A stretch of DNA of 13,251 nucleotides. Origin: Bacteroidales bacterium. Its GTDB lineage: Bacteria > Bacteroidota > Bacteroidia > Bacteroidales > P3. Made by a program: the position numbers and the translations under genes. The notes under the pieces were generated by a model. That model searched no databases, was not told the DNA's origin, and was given only the letters and a program-made list of their open reading frames with translations. Numbering within the stretch: position 1 is the first letter of the stretch; each line of letters opens with the position of its first letter. Positions 7,325 to 13,251 of this stretch are shown in pieces. The stretch is taken from assembly GCA_017560705.1 (NCBI GenBank), contig JAFZEK010000214.1:1-13251 (forward strand), given 5' to 3'.

Positions 7325-8149
7325 ATGAAAAAGATATACTTTTTGATATTCTTGGGAACAATGTTTTCTGTTTCCGCACAAAAGATGAAACCTCTTTATG
7401 ATCAGTTTTCAAGATCTTGGGGATACGTTAGTGAAAAAGGAATGTGGATGATTAATCCTGCCTTCGAAGCTGCCGAAGATTTTTCGGATGGTAATGTTGT
7501 AGCAGCTGTAATGTTGAATAAGCGTTGGGGTGCTATTAATTCTAAGGGTACAGTAGTGGTAGAACCTATATTTGAGTTCAGCAGTCAAGCTGTAGAAGCT
7601 TATTTCCAACAATTGGAATCTAAGGATCAAAATAGCGAATGGATTTTAGTTGTAAAAGATATAGAATCGGGAAAATTTGGTTTTGCTAACTGTAAGGGTG
7701 CTTGGGTTATAAAACCTCAATACGATGTGGCAACAGATTTTACAGATTATTCGTACAAACGCTACTCTACTGTAAAGAAAGATGAAAAGTGGGGTTGTAT
7801 AAGTGATAAGGGTGAACTTGTGGTGAAAACTGTTTTTGAAACACAAGATCAAGCTACTGATGCAGGTTATCAATGGCACAAAAACGAACCTCTTGGAGTA
7901 TGGTTGTATCCTGCTCAAACTAAAGAAGGTATTTGGGGATATGTAAACTACCGTGGAAATTGGGCTATAAAACCAATATTTGAATATGCACAAGAATTTG
8001 TGGGAGACCGTTATAATCGTTGTGCTGTAGTGAAAATAGATGGTTCTTGGGGTTGTGTGGATGACAGAGGTAAGTATGTGGTAGATCCTAAGTTCCCTTT
8101 TGCAGGTCAAGCAGTGAGAGCAGGTTTTGATTGGAGAAAGAGTAAATAG
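7325..8149 (+). CDS. Secreted WG-repeat protein (six repeats)
   Basis: A 274-residue exported protein of unknown function. Residues 1-18 form a signal peptide (MKK, hydrophobic core, SVSA before Gln19) without a lipobox cysteine, so a periplasmic or secreted location is expected. The remainder is six WG repeats starting at Trp-Gly 32, 68, 118 (Phe-Gly), 156, 204 and 242. Each has the pattern WGxxxxxGxWxIxPxFxxA. Odd copies end in a DF or EF motif after A and even copies in QA, so the protein is three copies of an approximately 86-residue two-repeat unit. WG repeats are widespread in Bacteroidota and presumed to be a binding scaffold. I chose ATG 7325 because it starts a signal peptide and the upstream in-frame stretch from 7235 contains the promoter. 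It is monocistronic, with a promoter before it and a terminator after it. Confidence 0.88.
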   Translation: MKKIYFLIFLGTMFSVSAQKMKPLYDQFSRSWGYVSEKGMWMINPAFEAAEDFSDGNVVAAVMLNKRWGAINSKGTVVVEPIFEFSSQAVEAYFQQLESKDQNSEWILVVKDIESGKFGFANCKGAWVIKPQYDVATDFTDYSYKRYSTVKKDEKWGCISDKGELVVKTVFETQDQATDAGYQWHKNEPLGVWLYPAQTKEGIWGYVNYRGNWAIKPIFEYAQEFVGDRYNRCAVVKIDGSWGCVDDRGKYVVDPKFPFAGQAVRAGFDWRKSK

Positions 8150-8186
8150 ATTTGTTTTCATATCATATTAATTTTTAATGTTGAAG

Positions 8187-8223
8187 AAAAGGCTGATGAT
8201 AAATTATCGGCCTTTTTGTTTGG
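8187..8223 (+). terminator. Intrinsic terminator of the WG-repeat gene
   Basis: AAAAGGCTGAT (8187-8197) pairs with ATCGGCCTTTT (8206-8216) over 11 positions with one G-U pair and an 8-base loop, followed by TGTTTG after the T-run. It lies 38 bases beyond the WG-repeat stop. The 168 bases from here to the GH18 start contain no gene and no clear TAnnTTTG promoter; TAAATTTTG at 8335-8343 is a near match only. Confidence 0.8.
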
Positions 8224-8391
8224 ATGAAAGTTCGTATTCAATGTATCAACTTCCTAAATCTTAGACATATTAGATGAGAGTATTGCTGTTGAAAGTCTTT
8301 TGATTAATACTAAGAGAAAGAATACTGCAAAAGCTAAATTTTGAAAGAATGATACATTAATAGGAGTAATTTTAAAAGCGAAAAAGATAAA

Positions 8392-9420
8392 ATGAAAAAG
8401 ATATTTTGTACACTAGCTTTGATGGGATTGATTTTTGTTTCCTGTTCATTGGATAAGGCTGAAGAAGTGAAAGAAACAAAAGTGGTGGCTGCTTATCTTG
8501 CTCATAACAGCGATGTGGAACCTGATTTGAATTGGGTGACACAGATAAATTATGCGTTTGGATTGGTGGATACTTCTACATTCGATAGAATTGTAATTTT
8601 GAATGAATCAAGATTTTCAAAAGTGGCACAGCTTAAGAAAGATAATCCTGATATTAAGATATTGTTGTCCATAGGAGGATGGGGCGCTGGAGGTTTTAGC
8701 GAAATGGCTGCTTCAGAATGTACAAGAAAAGCTTTTGCCGAAGATTGTAAACGCATCGTTCTTGAGTATGGAATAGATGGTATTGATTTGGATTGGGAGT
8801 ATCCTTCTAGTTCCGAAGCTGGAATATCCTCGTCTGAAGATGATGTAGATAATTTTACACTGCTGGTGAAAGATATTCGTGAAGCTATAGGCAATGATAA
8901 GTTGCTGACTATTGCTACTATTGCCGATGCTTTTTATGTGGATTTTCCAGCTGTGATAGATTATTTGGATATGGTAAATATTATGGCATACGATGTATCT
9001 AGACCACCATATCATCACTCAGCTTTGTATCGCTCACAACATTCTGGAAGAATAACAGCTGATGAAGCTGTAGAGGCTCATTTGAAGGCTGGTGTTCCTG
9101 AAGACAAGTTGGTGCTTGGTATCCCTTTGTATGGTCATGGTGTTGATAGTTTGCCGGATTATACCTATTATGCCGATATATTGAATCTAGAGAACTATAA
9201 TTTTTATTGGGATGATACAGCCAAAGTACCATATGCCACTAATGTGGATGGAAAATTTGTTTTGTGTTATGAAGATACAATATCGGTGGCCTTGAAAAGT
9301 CAGTATGTAAATGAAAAGAATTTGAGAGGTATAATGTATTGGGAATATACTTTGGATGCTCCAAGTTTGCCTTTGGTGAAGACAATATATCGCGAAATTA
9401 TGAAAATCGATAATATGTAG
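8392..9420 (+). CDS. GH18 family glycoside hydrolase, lipoprotein
   Basis: A glycosidase acting on beta-1,4-linked N-acetylglucosamine (chitinase or endo-beta-N-acetylglucosaminidase) through substrate-assisted catalysis. The lipoprotein signal ends in LIFVSC, with Cys18 as the lipidated residue followed by SLDKAEE, acidic enough to be a candidate lipoprotein-export signal for surface display. The remaining roughly 320 residues are a single TIM barrel with no carbohydrate-binding module. The strand-3 SxGG motif is LLSIGGWG, and strand 4 carries DGIDLDWEYP with Asp129, Asp132, Asp134 and the acid Glu136. MVNIMAYD and GIMYWEY supply the later barrel strands. All catalytic residues are intact. 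No SusC/SusD pair or other glycan-utilisation genes are nearby, so the substrate (host or microbial N-glycan, chitin, peptidoglycan-derived) is open. hpt follows after 57 bases. Confidence 0.9.
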   Translation: MKKIFCTLALMGLIFVSCSLDKAEEVKETKVVAAYLAHNSDVEPDLNWVTQINYAFGLVDTSTFDRIVILNESRFSKVAQLKKDNPDIKILLSIGGWGAGGFSEMAASECTRKAFAEDCKRIVLEYGIDGIDLDWEYPSSSEAGISSSEDDVDNFTLLVKDIREAIGNDKLLTIATIADAFYVDFPAVIDYLDMVNIMAYDVSRPPYHHSALYRSQHSGRITADEAVEAHLKAGVPEDKLVLGIPLYGHGVDSLPDYTYYADILNLENYNFYWDDTAKVPYATNVDGKFVLCYEDTISVALKSQYVNEKNLRGIMYWEYTLDAPSLPLVKTIYREIMKIDNM

Positions 9421-9477
9421 AAACTTGCATATATCAATGAAAAATGTTTTTGAAGTAGATACATTTAAAGAGATACG

Positions 9478-10014
9478 ATGAAGACAATAAGTGTAAAGGA
9501 TAAGGACTTTGAATTGTATATTTCTGAACAAGAAATAAATCAGATAGTGTGTCAGTTGGCAAAAAACATAAGTGAGGATCTGAAAGAAGAGAATCTTCTG
9601 ATATTAGCAGTTCTAAATGGAAGTTTTATTTTTGTTGCAGATTTGGTAAGAAATTTGGAATTTGATGCGGAAATATCCTTTGTAAAAATATCGTCGTACA
9701 ACGGTGTTAGTTCCACTGGAACAGTGAAGCAACTTATCGGCTTGAATGAAAGTTTGGAAAATAGGACAGTGCTAGTGGTGGAAGATATTATAGATTCGGG
9801 ATTGTCGATGGGAATGTTGCTAGAAGAATTGAAAAAGTATAACCCAAAAGATGTGAAGGTTTGTACTTTTTTGTTTAAGCCCAATATGTTTAAAGGAAGC
9901 TATGAAGTGCATTATGTAGGTAAGTCTATATCTGACGAATTTATAGTGGGATACGGCTTAGATTATGATGGAATGGGACGGAAATATGGTGAAATATATC
10001 AGTTAAAACAGTAG
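9478..10014 (+). CDS. hpt: Hypoxanthine phosphoribosyltransferase
   Basis: Converts hypoxanthine (and often guanine) with PRPP to IMP or GMP in cytoplasmic purine salvage. At 178 residues it has the usual bacterial length. The PRPP-binding loop VLVVEDIIDSGLSM lies at residues 98-111 with the two acidic residues of the motif. LNGSF (46-50) is the pyrophosphate loop, SSYNG (72-76) the flexible loop, and DEFIVGYGLDYDG (from 153) the base-binding region. It lies 57 bases after the GH18 stop without a recognisable promoter, so co-transcription with GH18 is possible though functionally unrelated. No clear terminator follows. Confidence 0.94.
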   Translation: MKTISVKDKDFELYISEQEINQIVCQLAKNISEDLKEENLLILAVLNGSFIFVADLVRNLEFDAEISFVKISSYNGVSSTGTVKQLIGLNESLENRTVLVVEDIIDSGLSMGMLLEELKKYNPKDVKVCTFLFKPNMFKGSYEVHYVGKSISDEFIVGYGLDYDGMGRKYGEIYQLKQ

Positions 10015-10094
10015 AGTAATCAAAAAAAACGGACTTTAATATACTTGATTTTAAGTTTGTTAATTGAGAAGTTGCGAGGTAGGTGTAGAAAAAT

Positions 10095-10125
10095 TTTGTA
10101 GATTGACAAAAAGTTTGTATCTTTG
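10095..10125 (+). promoter_or_regulatory. Promoter of rpmE2
   Basis: TTTG (10095-10098) and TATCTTTG (10118-10125, followed by CA) are 19 bases apart, the best match to the Bacteroidota promoter consensus in the window. It leaves a leader of about 70 bases before the ATG at 10203. Confidence 0.8.
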
Positions 10126-10158
10126 CAAATTGAAATAGGTAAAGAAATTAGTAATAAA

Positions 10159-10183
10159 ATCGTTTAAAAACCATCGTTTAAAA
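10159..10183 (+). repeat. Two direct repeats in the rpmE2 leader
   Basis: ATCGTTTAAAA occurs at 10159-10169 and again at 10173-10183, a 14-base period. The second copy also forms the palindrome CGTTTAAAACG with one central base. Being in the 5' leader of a ribosomal protein gene, it could bind a regulator or the protein itself, but this is only inferred from position. Confidence 0.5.
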
Positions 10184-10202
10184 CGGCAAAAAATAATAAG
10201 AA

Positions 10203-10460
10203 ATGAAAAAAGGAATACATCCAGACAATTACAGATTAGTTGTGTTTAAAGATATGTCTAATGACACAATGGTATTGACAAGAAGCTGTGCTAACACTAA
10301 AGAAACTGTTGTTTACACAGACGGTAAAGAATATCCAGTAGTAAAATTAGAAATTTCTAATACTTCTCACCCATTCTTTACAGGTAAATTGAAATTAGTT
10401 GACACTGCTGGTCGCGTTGACAAGTTTATGAATAAATACAAAAAGACATACAAACGTTAA
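10203..10460 (+). CDS. rpmE2: 50S ribosomal protein bL31, type B
   Basis: A protein of the large ribosomal subunit near the central protuberance, contributing to the bridge with the small subunit. The 85 residues begin MKKGIHPDNYRLVVFKDMS and include ISNTSHPFFTGK and VDTAGRVDKFMNKY, diagnostic for L31 type B. The zinc-binding CxxC pairs of type A are absent; there is one lone Cys in SCANTK. The start follows a long A-rich leader without a Shine-Dalgarno sequence, usual for highly expressed genes of this phylum. It is a single-gene unit with its own promoter and terminator. In other phyla the zinc-free form replaces type A under zinc limitation, but in Bacteroidota type B is commonly the only copy. 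Confidence 0.96.
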   Translation: MKKGIHPDNYRLVVFKDMSNDTMVLTRSCANTKETVVYTDGKEYPVVKLEISNTSHPFFTGKLKLVDTAGRVDKFMNKYKKTYKR

Positions 10461-10495
10461 GATTGATAAATGTGATTTTTTAATGTTTGAATACA

Positions 10496-10538
10496 ACAGG
10501 AGGCATTTCATAATGGGTGAATGTCTCCTGTTTATTTA
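10496..10538 (+). terminator. Intrinsic terminator of rpmE2
   Basis: ACAGGAGGCATT (10496-10507) pairs with AATGTCTCCTGT (10520-10531), a 12-base-pair stem with one G-U pair and a 12-base loop, followed by TTATTTA. It lies 36 bases after the rpmE2 stop. Confidence 0.8.
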
Positions 10539-10570
10539 TGTCGATGGTCGAAAGAATATGACTCTATTAT

Positions 10571-10739
10571 TTTAACCCAAATCGGTCATTAGAAATATAA
10601 ATATAAGGTATACCGTTTATTATATATGATATTTTCTAATGACGGTCATTAGAAAATATCACACATAAAACACTGATTGATATTTACATACAACACACTC
10701 ATAATCTTGTATAAATCCTAATGACCGATTTGGGTTTAA
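10571..10739. mobile_element. MITE-like element with terminal inverted repeats and TTTAA duplications
   Basis: CCCAAATCGGTCATTAG at 10576-10592 is repeated exactly in inverted orientation at 10718-10734. Directly outside are TTTAA (10571-10575) and TTTAA (10735-10739), which look like a 5-base target duplication. In the middle is a 33-base perfect palindrome (10628-10660) whose arms, GATATTTTCTAATGAC and its complement, reuse the TCATTAG core of the ends. TCATTAG therefore occurs four times in alternating orientation. No reading frame of note lies inside the 159 bases, so it would be non-autonomous. The ends, if read as ACCC, recall the IS982 family, but I cannot confirm that. It sits between the rpmE2 terminator and the next gene, a typical MITE location. 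Alternative: a large bidirectional hairpin of non-mobile origin. Confidence 0.7.
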
Positions 10740-10798
10740 GGGGAAGATAGTGACCTTTTTCTAGGTTCTAAAATAGAGCGTTTTTGGTTATACTATGG

Positions 10799-10897
10799 TG
10801 TGAAAATTTCTACTAGATGGGCATAAAAAATATCGCGAGGAAATTTTATCTACTACGTGATGTAGTTATAATTTCATCGTGAGGAAAATTTATCTAC
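10799..10897. repeat. Three degenerate copies of a GAAAATTT-centred repeat
   Basis: CGCGAGGAAATTTTATCTAC (10834-10853) and CGTGAGGAAAATTTATCTAC (10878-10897) agree at 18 of 20 positions and start 44 bases apart. A third, more diverged copy, TGTGAAAATTTCTAC, is at 10799-10813. No open frame spans them. I see nothing recognisable in 10898-11047 beyond AT-rich sequence. Confidence 0.5.
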
Positions 10898-11047
10898 ATG
10901 GGGGTGGAAAAATGATGAGTAGTTTAATATTTGAATATCGTATATAATACAATTTTTTTGACCGAGTGTTTGGCGGTAAAAACGATGTGTGATGTTCCCA
11001 AAAATGTTCGTATATATTTTTTGAAAGAGGGCTAAACAAAAAAAATA

Positions 11048-11078
11048 TTGTGAGGTTCTATAAAAAAGTGTACATTTG
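11048..11078 (+). promoter_or_regulatory. Promoter of the small lipoprotein gene
   Basis: TTG (11048-11050) and TACATTTG (11071-11078, followed by CA) are separated by 20 bases, matching the Bacteroidota -33/-7 pattern. The leader to ATG 11143 is about 58 bases and AT-rich. Confidence 0.7.
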
Positions 11079-11142
11079 CAAAAGTGTTAGAATGTACAAT
11101 AGATGCATAAAAAACGATTAATTATTTAAAATATAGATTATT

Positions 11143-11523
11143 ATGAGAAAAAAACTTTTATTGGCATGTTTTATGTTTTGCGTAGGATTCATGTTTTTTT
11201 CCTGCGAAAAGACTGAAGATTGGGCTGCTGAAATAGCAGGAACTTATAAAGGTACTAACTTTTCTAAAACTGAAACTAGTGCTATTATAGTTCTTGAAAG
11301 AGTTGATAATACTCATGTATTGTTGAGTTTTGATGCGGCAACTAAGGAATTGGCTTCAGATTTTGATCCTGTAGAGGTGACGAAAGAAGGAAATGTTTAT
11401 AAATTGGAGTCAGAATCTGCTACTCAAAAGATTCAAGGAACAGTGGAAAATAATATTTTGAAATTGGTGGTTACTTTCCAAAATATTGAAATTCTTAATG
11501 CTGTAGCAGAAAAAGAAGTTTAG
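11143..11523 (+). CDS. Small lipoprotein, lipocalin-like, function unknown
   Basis: A 126-residue lipoprotein that I cannot assign to a named family. The signal peptide ends in MFFSC with Cys21 as the lipidated residue; the following EKTED is acidic, compatible with export to the cell surface in Bacteroidota. The mature part begins with AGTYKG, then alternating polar and hydrophobic stretches (AIIVLERVD, HVLLSFDA, NVYKLESE, KIQGTVENNILKLVVTF) that predict an all-beta fold. This resembles the many lipocalin-like or DUF-type small lipoproteins of the phylum, where GTYKG opens the first strand. It has its own promoter and stands alone, with structured non-coding DNA on both sides. Confidence 0.8.
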   Translation: MRKKLLLACFMFCVGFMFFSCEKTEDWAAEIAGTYKGTNFSKTETSAIIVLERVDNTHVLLSFDAATKELASDFDPVEVTKEGNVYKLESESATQKIQGTVENNILKLVVTFQNIEILNAVAEKEV

Positions 11524-11561
11524 TATTATTCTTTTTTAGACGAGACTTTTTACTGCATATT

Positions 11562-11624
11562 TTTCCGCTTATGTGTTTTATGCTGAATTGTATTATACTG
11601 AAAGGTTAAGCATATAAGCGGAAA
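11562..11624. other. Inverted repeat with 35-base loop after the lipoprotein gene
   Basis: TTTCCGCTTATGTG (11562-11575) pairs with CATATAAGCGGAAA (11611-11624) over 14 positions with one G-U pair. ATGCT/AGCAT in the loop offers an alternative stem. Only TAAATTT follows, so it is a weak terminator candidate for the lipoprotein gene, 38 bases after its stop. Confidence 0.5.
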
Positions 11625-11668
11625 TAAATTTAGTGAGAACGATTCAAGTTTAGACATCTTTTTCTGCA

Positions 11669-11771
11669 TCTTTCTTTCATAGCGTTGATAAACCGTTTCA
11701 TAGTGGAGAAATATTCAATATTAGAGATATTCCATTGAGAATGGTTTAAATTCCTCTTCTTGAAAGAAGGA
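11669..11771. other. Rod-like structured region, candidate small RNA or decayed element
   Basis: Four nested complementary blocks lie in one stretch: 11669-11679 with 11761-11771 (11 pairs, one G-U), 11690-11698 with 11739-11747 (9 pairs, two G-U), 11702-11707 with 11731-11736 (6 pairs, one G-U), and 11711-11714 with 11727-11730. The internal loops are about 10-13 bases. The result would be a long interrupted hairpin, the general shape of 6S RNA, but I do not recognise 6S-specific bases. I cannot tell the strand, and no promoter is obvious directly upstream. Confidence 0.4.
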
Positions 11772-11800
11772 TAGGGCAATGTGTGGAGCATGGATAGGTG

Positions 11801-11831
11801 TTGAAAAGCATGATGCAAAGGTATAGCATTG
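11801..11831 (+). promoter_or_regulatory. Possible promoter of the DHH-FKBP operon
   Basis: TTG (11801-11803) and TAGCATTG (11824-11831) are 20 bases apart. The -7 box differs from TAnnTTTG at one position. It would give a leader of about 60 bases before the GTG at 11897. Confidence 0.4.
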
Positions 11832-11896
11832 TAAAATTAAGTGTAAAGCAATGACATTTAGACACAAGTCTTGATGATAAATATATAATTTGATAG

Positions 11897-12919
11897 GTGA
11901 AAGAAATAAATGTAGTAGATATAGAACGTTTTAGAGAAATAATTACATCGTGTGGTAGGATAGTGATTATTTCTCATACAAGTCCTGATGGTGATGCTGT
12001 AGGCTCATCTTTGGGATTGAGTAGGTGTTTTAAAAGTTTGGGACAGCCTACTACAGTGGTCTTTCCGGATGCTTATCCTTTCTATTATGACTTTTTGGTG
12101 AAAGAAGATGATGATATAATAGTAGCATCGGAATGTGCCGATGAGGCAAAGCAAAAGTTGGCGGAAGCAGATGTTATAGTGGCAGTAGATTTCTGCGACC
12201 CTTCTCGTGTAGACTTTTTAAAGGAAGACTTGTTGAATGCCAAAGCTAAAAAGATAATGATAGATCATCATTTGAATCCTTATGAAAAGGATTTTGATGT
12301 TGTATTTTCTGATAATACCATCTCTTCAGCATCGGAATTTGTGTATTGGGTGGTTACTATGGCTTTTGGAAAAGAAATAATAACCAAGTGTGTGGCTGAA
12401 TGTATCTATACTGGTATATGCACCGATACAGGCTCGTTTAGCTACTCATGTAATAGTCCTACGGTTTATTTGGCAACGGCTCATCTTATTGAAGTGGGTG
12501 TGAACGCGAGTGCTGTGAATAGCCATATTTATAATTCTTATTCAAGAAATAGGTTGCTTCTTTTGGGATATTGTATAAACAAGCGATTGCGTATCTTTGA
12601 TGATATGAAGATGGCTTATTTCTACGTCTCTAAAGAAGACCAACAGCTTTTTGATGCTCAGAAAGGCGATTTGGAGGGAGTGGTGAACTATACTCTTATG
12701 ATGCAAGATATAGAAGTGGGTGCACTAATAAAAGAAAACAGCGAAGGTGTGGTTAGAATATCTTTCAGGTCTAAACACGATTTCAATGTCAATGAGTTTG
12801 CTAAGAAATATTTTGATGGGGGAGGACACAGAAAAGCCTCCGGTGCTACATCTATTTATGACTTTGACAAAACTTGCTCCTACTTGGAAGAATGTTTTCG
12901 TAAAGAATTGTTGAAATGA
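11897..12919 (+). CDS. nrnA: DHH/DHHA1 family phosphoesterase, NrnA-like
   Basis: A 340-residue member of the RecJ-like DHH superfamily, NrnA type: degrades 2-5 nucleotide RNAs and often dephosphorylates 3'-phosphoadenosine 5'-phosphate, using Mn2+ in the cytoplasm. The DHH domain shows SHTSPDGDAVGSS (26-38), the metal-binding Asp98 in VDFCDPSRV, IDHH (122-125) and TDTGSF (176-181). The DHHA1 domain shows GGGHRKASGA (308-317) near the C-terminus. All expected metal and substrate motifs are present. The start must be the GTG at 11897: the preceding codon in this frame is the stop TAG, and the first in-frame ATG lies beyond the catalytic motifs. Its stop overlaps the ATG of the FKBP gene (ATGA, 12916-12919), an arrangement I recall as common in Bacteroidota, so the two are translationally coupled. 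Confidence 0.9.
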   Translation: MKEINVVDIERFREIITSCGRIVIISHTSPDGDAVGSSLGLSRCFKSLGQPTTVVFPDAYPFYYDFLVKEDDDIIVASECADEAKQKLAEADVIVAVDFCDPSRVDFLKEDLLNAKAKKIMIDHHLNPYEKDFDVVFSDNTISSASEFVYWVVTMAFGKEIITKCVAECIYTGICTDTGSFSYSCNSPTVYLATAHLIEVGVNASAVNSHIYNSYSRNRLLLLGYCINKRLRIFDDMKMAYFYVSKEDQQLFDAQKGDLEGVVNYTLMMQDIEVGALIKENSEGVVRISFRSKHDFNVNEFAKKYFDGGGHRKASGATSIYDFDKTCSYLEECFRKELLK

Positions 12920-13251
12920 GAATGAATAGAACTAATATATTATACATTTGTTTTGTGGGTGTGTTGTTGCTGGCATGCAACGATAATATACCTGTTACGG
13001 ATTTGTCCGAAATTAAGAACAAAACTCCTTATAAAGAGAACATGCTCAACGCAACTAATTATGTGGCAAAATCGGAAGAAAATGAGATTAATAACTATAT
13101 AAAGCGTAGGGGATGGGACGATATGAAACGCATGGATAATGGATTGCGTATATGGGAGTACGACAAAGGAAGCGGAAAACCTGTGGAATACAATAAGATG
13201 GCAGCAGTTTCTTATTCAGTGGAATCGATAACCGGAAAGATGATTTATGAA
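12916..13251 (+). CDS. FKBP-type peptidyl-prolyl isomerase lipoprotein, GldI-like (partial)
   Basis: Only the first 112 residues are in the window; the frame runs open to the end. The lipoprotein signal ends in LLLAC with Cys21 as the lipidated residue. Residues from about 54 (EINNYIKRRGWDDMKR, then GLRIWEYDKGSGKPVEYN) match the lead-in of Bacteroidota FKBP lipoproteins, where this helix precedes the FKBP domain. The FKBP domain itself begins around GKPVEYNKMAAVSYSVES and is cut. Such proteins are presumed prolyl isomerases or chaperones of the periplasm or outer membrane; GldI of gliding bacteria is a relative. No other gliding or type IX secretion genes are here, so that role is not implied. 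It overlaps the DHH gene by four bases. Confidence 0.82.
   Translation, partial: MRMNRTNILYICFVGVLLLACNDNIPVTDLSEIKNKTPYKENMLNATNYVAKSEENEINNYIKRRGWDDMKRMDNGLRIWEYDKGSGKPVEYNKMAAVSYSVESITGKMIYE

Noticed and set aside
11630..11818. Minus-strand open frame of 62 codons in the gene-free stretch before the DHH gene
   Set aside because: It has no recognisable family, no promoter, and an unusual composition (many His, Arg and Cys). It coincides with the rod-like inverted repeat, which better explains the constraint.
11649..11864. TTTAGACA at 11649-11656 and 11857-11864 as target duplications of a 200-base insertion
   Set aside because: No inverted repeats lie just inside these boxes, and an 8-base direct match in AT-rich sequence of this length can be chance.

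Overview
This window reads as chromosomal DNA of a low-GC member of the Bacteroidota, most likely order Bacteroidales. The evidence is four promoters with the Bacteroidota-type -7 element TAnnTTTG (each followed by CA), A-rich leaders instead of Shine-Dalgarno sites, several lipoproteins with Bacteroidota-style signal peptides, and proteins whose closest family patterns I know from Bacteroides and Porphyromonas relatives. Every gene I can support is on the + strand. I see no tRNA, rRNA, CRISPR array or complete insertion sequence.

Layout, left to right. A promoter at 49-79 drives a topoisomerase IV/gyrase A-type subunit (parC, 180-2960) followed after 26 bases by a GT4 glycosyltransferase (2987-4195). 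After a 186-base gap with a long hairpin come agmatine deiminase (aguA, 4382-5437) and, past another hairpin, cinA (5537-6784). A DUF486 small membrane protein gene overlaps the cinA stop, but is split by an in-frame TGA exactly where the family has a glycine, so it is probably a pseudogene. A secreted six-WG-repeat protein with its own promoter and terminator follows (7325-8149), then a GH18 glycosidase lipoprotein (8392-9420), hypoxanthine phosphoribosyltransferase (hpt, 9478-10014) and ribosomal protein bL31 type B (rpmE2, 10203-10460), the last with a clear promoter and terminator.

The stretch 10461-11142 has no gene. It holds the rpmE2 terminator, a 159-base MITE-like element with 17-base terminal inverted repeats flanked by TTTAA duplications, three degenerate copies of a GAAAATTT-centred repeat, and the promoter of a small lipoprotein (11143-11523). 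The next gene-free stretch, 11524-11896, contains two strong inverted repeats, one of which could fold into a roughly 100-base rod and may be a small RNA or a decayed element. The window closes with a DHH/DHHA1 phosphoesterase (nrnA-like, 11897-12919) overlapping by four bases the start of an FKBP-family lipoprotein cut by the window end.

Most of the content is housekeeping: DNA topology, purine salvage, ribosome, nucleotide/NAD repair and nanoRNA turnover. I see no multi-gene defence or biosynthetic system. The points most worth a second look are the MITE-like element, the nonsense-split DUF486 gene, the charged insertion and C-terminal QxxLF motif of ParC, the triplicated 86-residue unit in the WG protein, and the structured region at 11669-11771.
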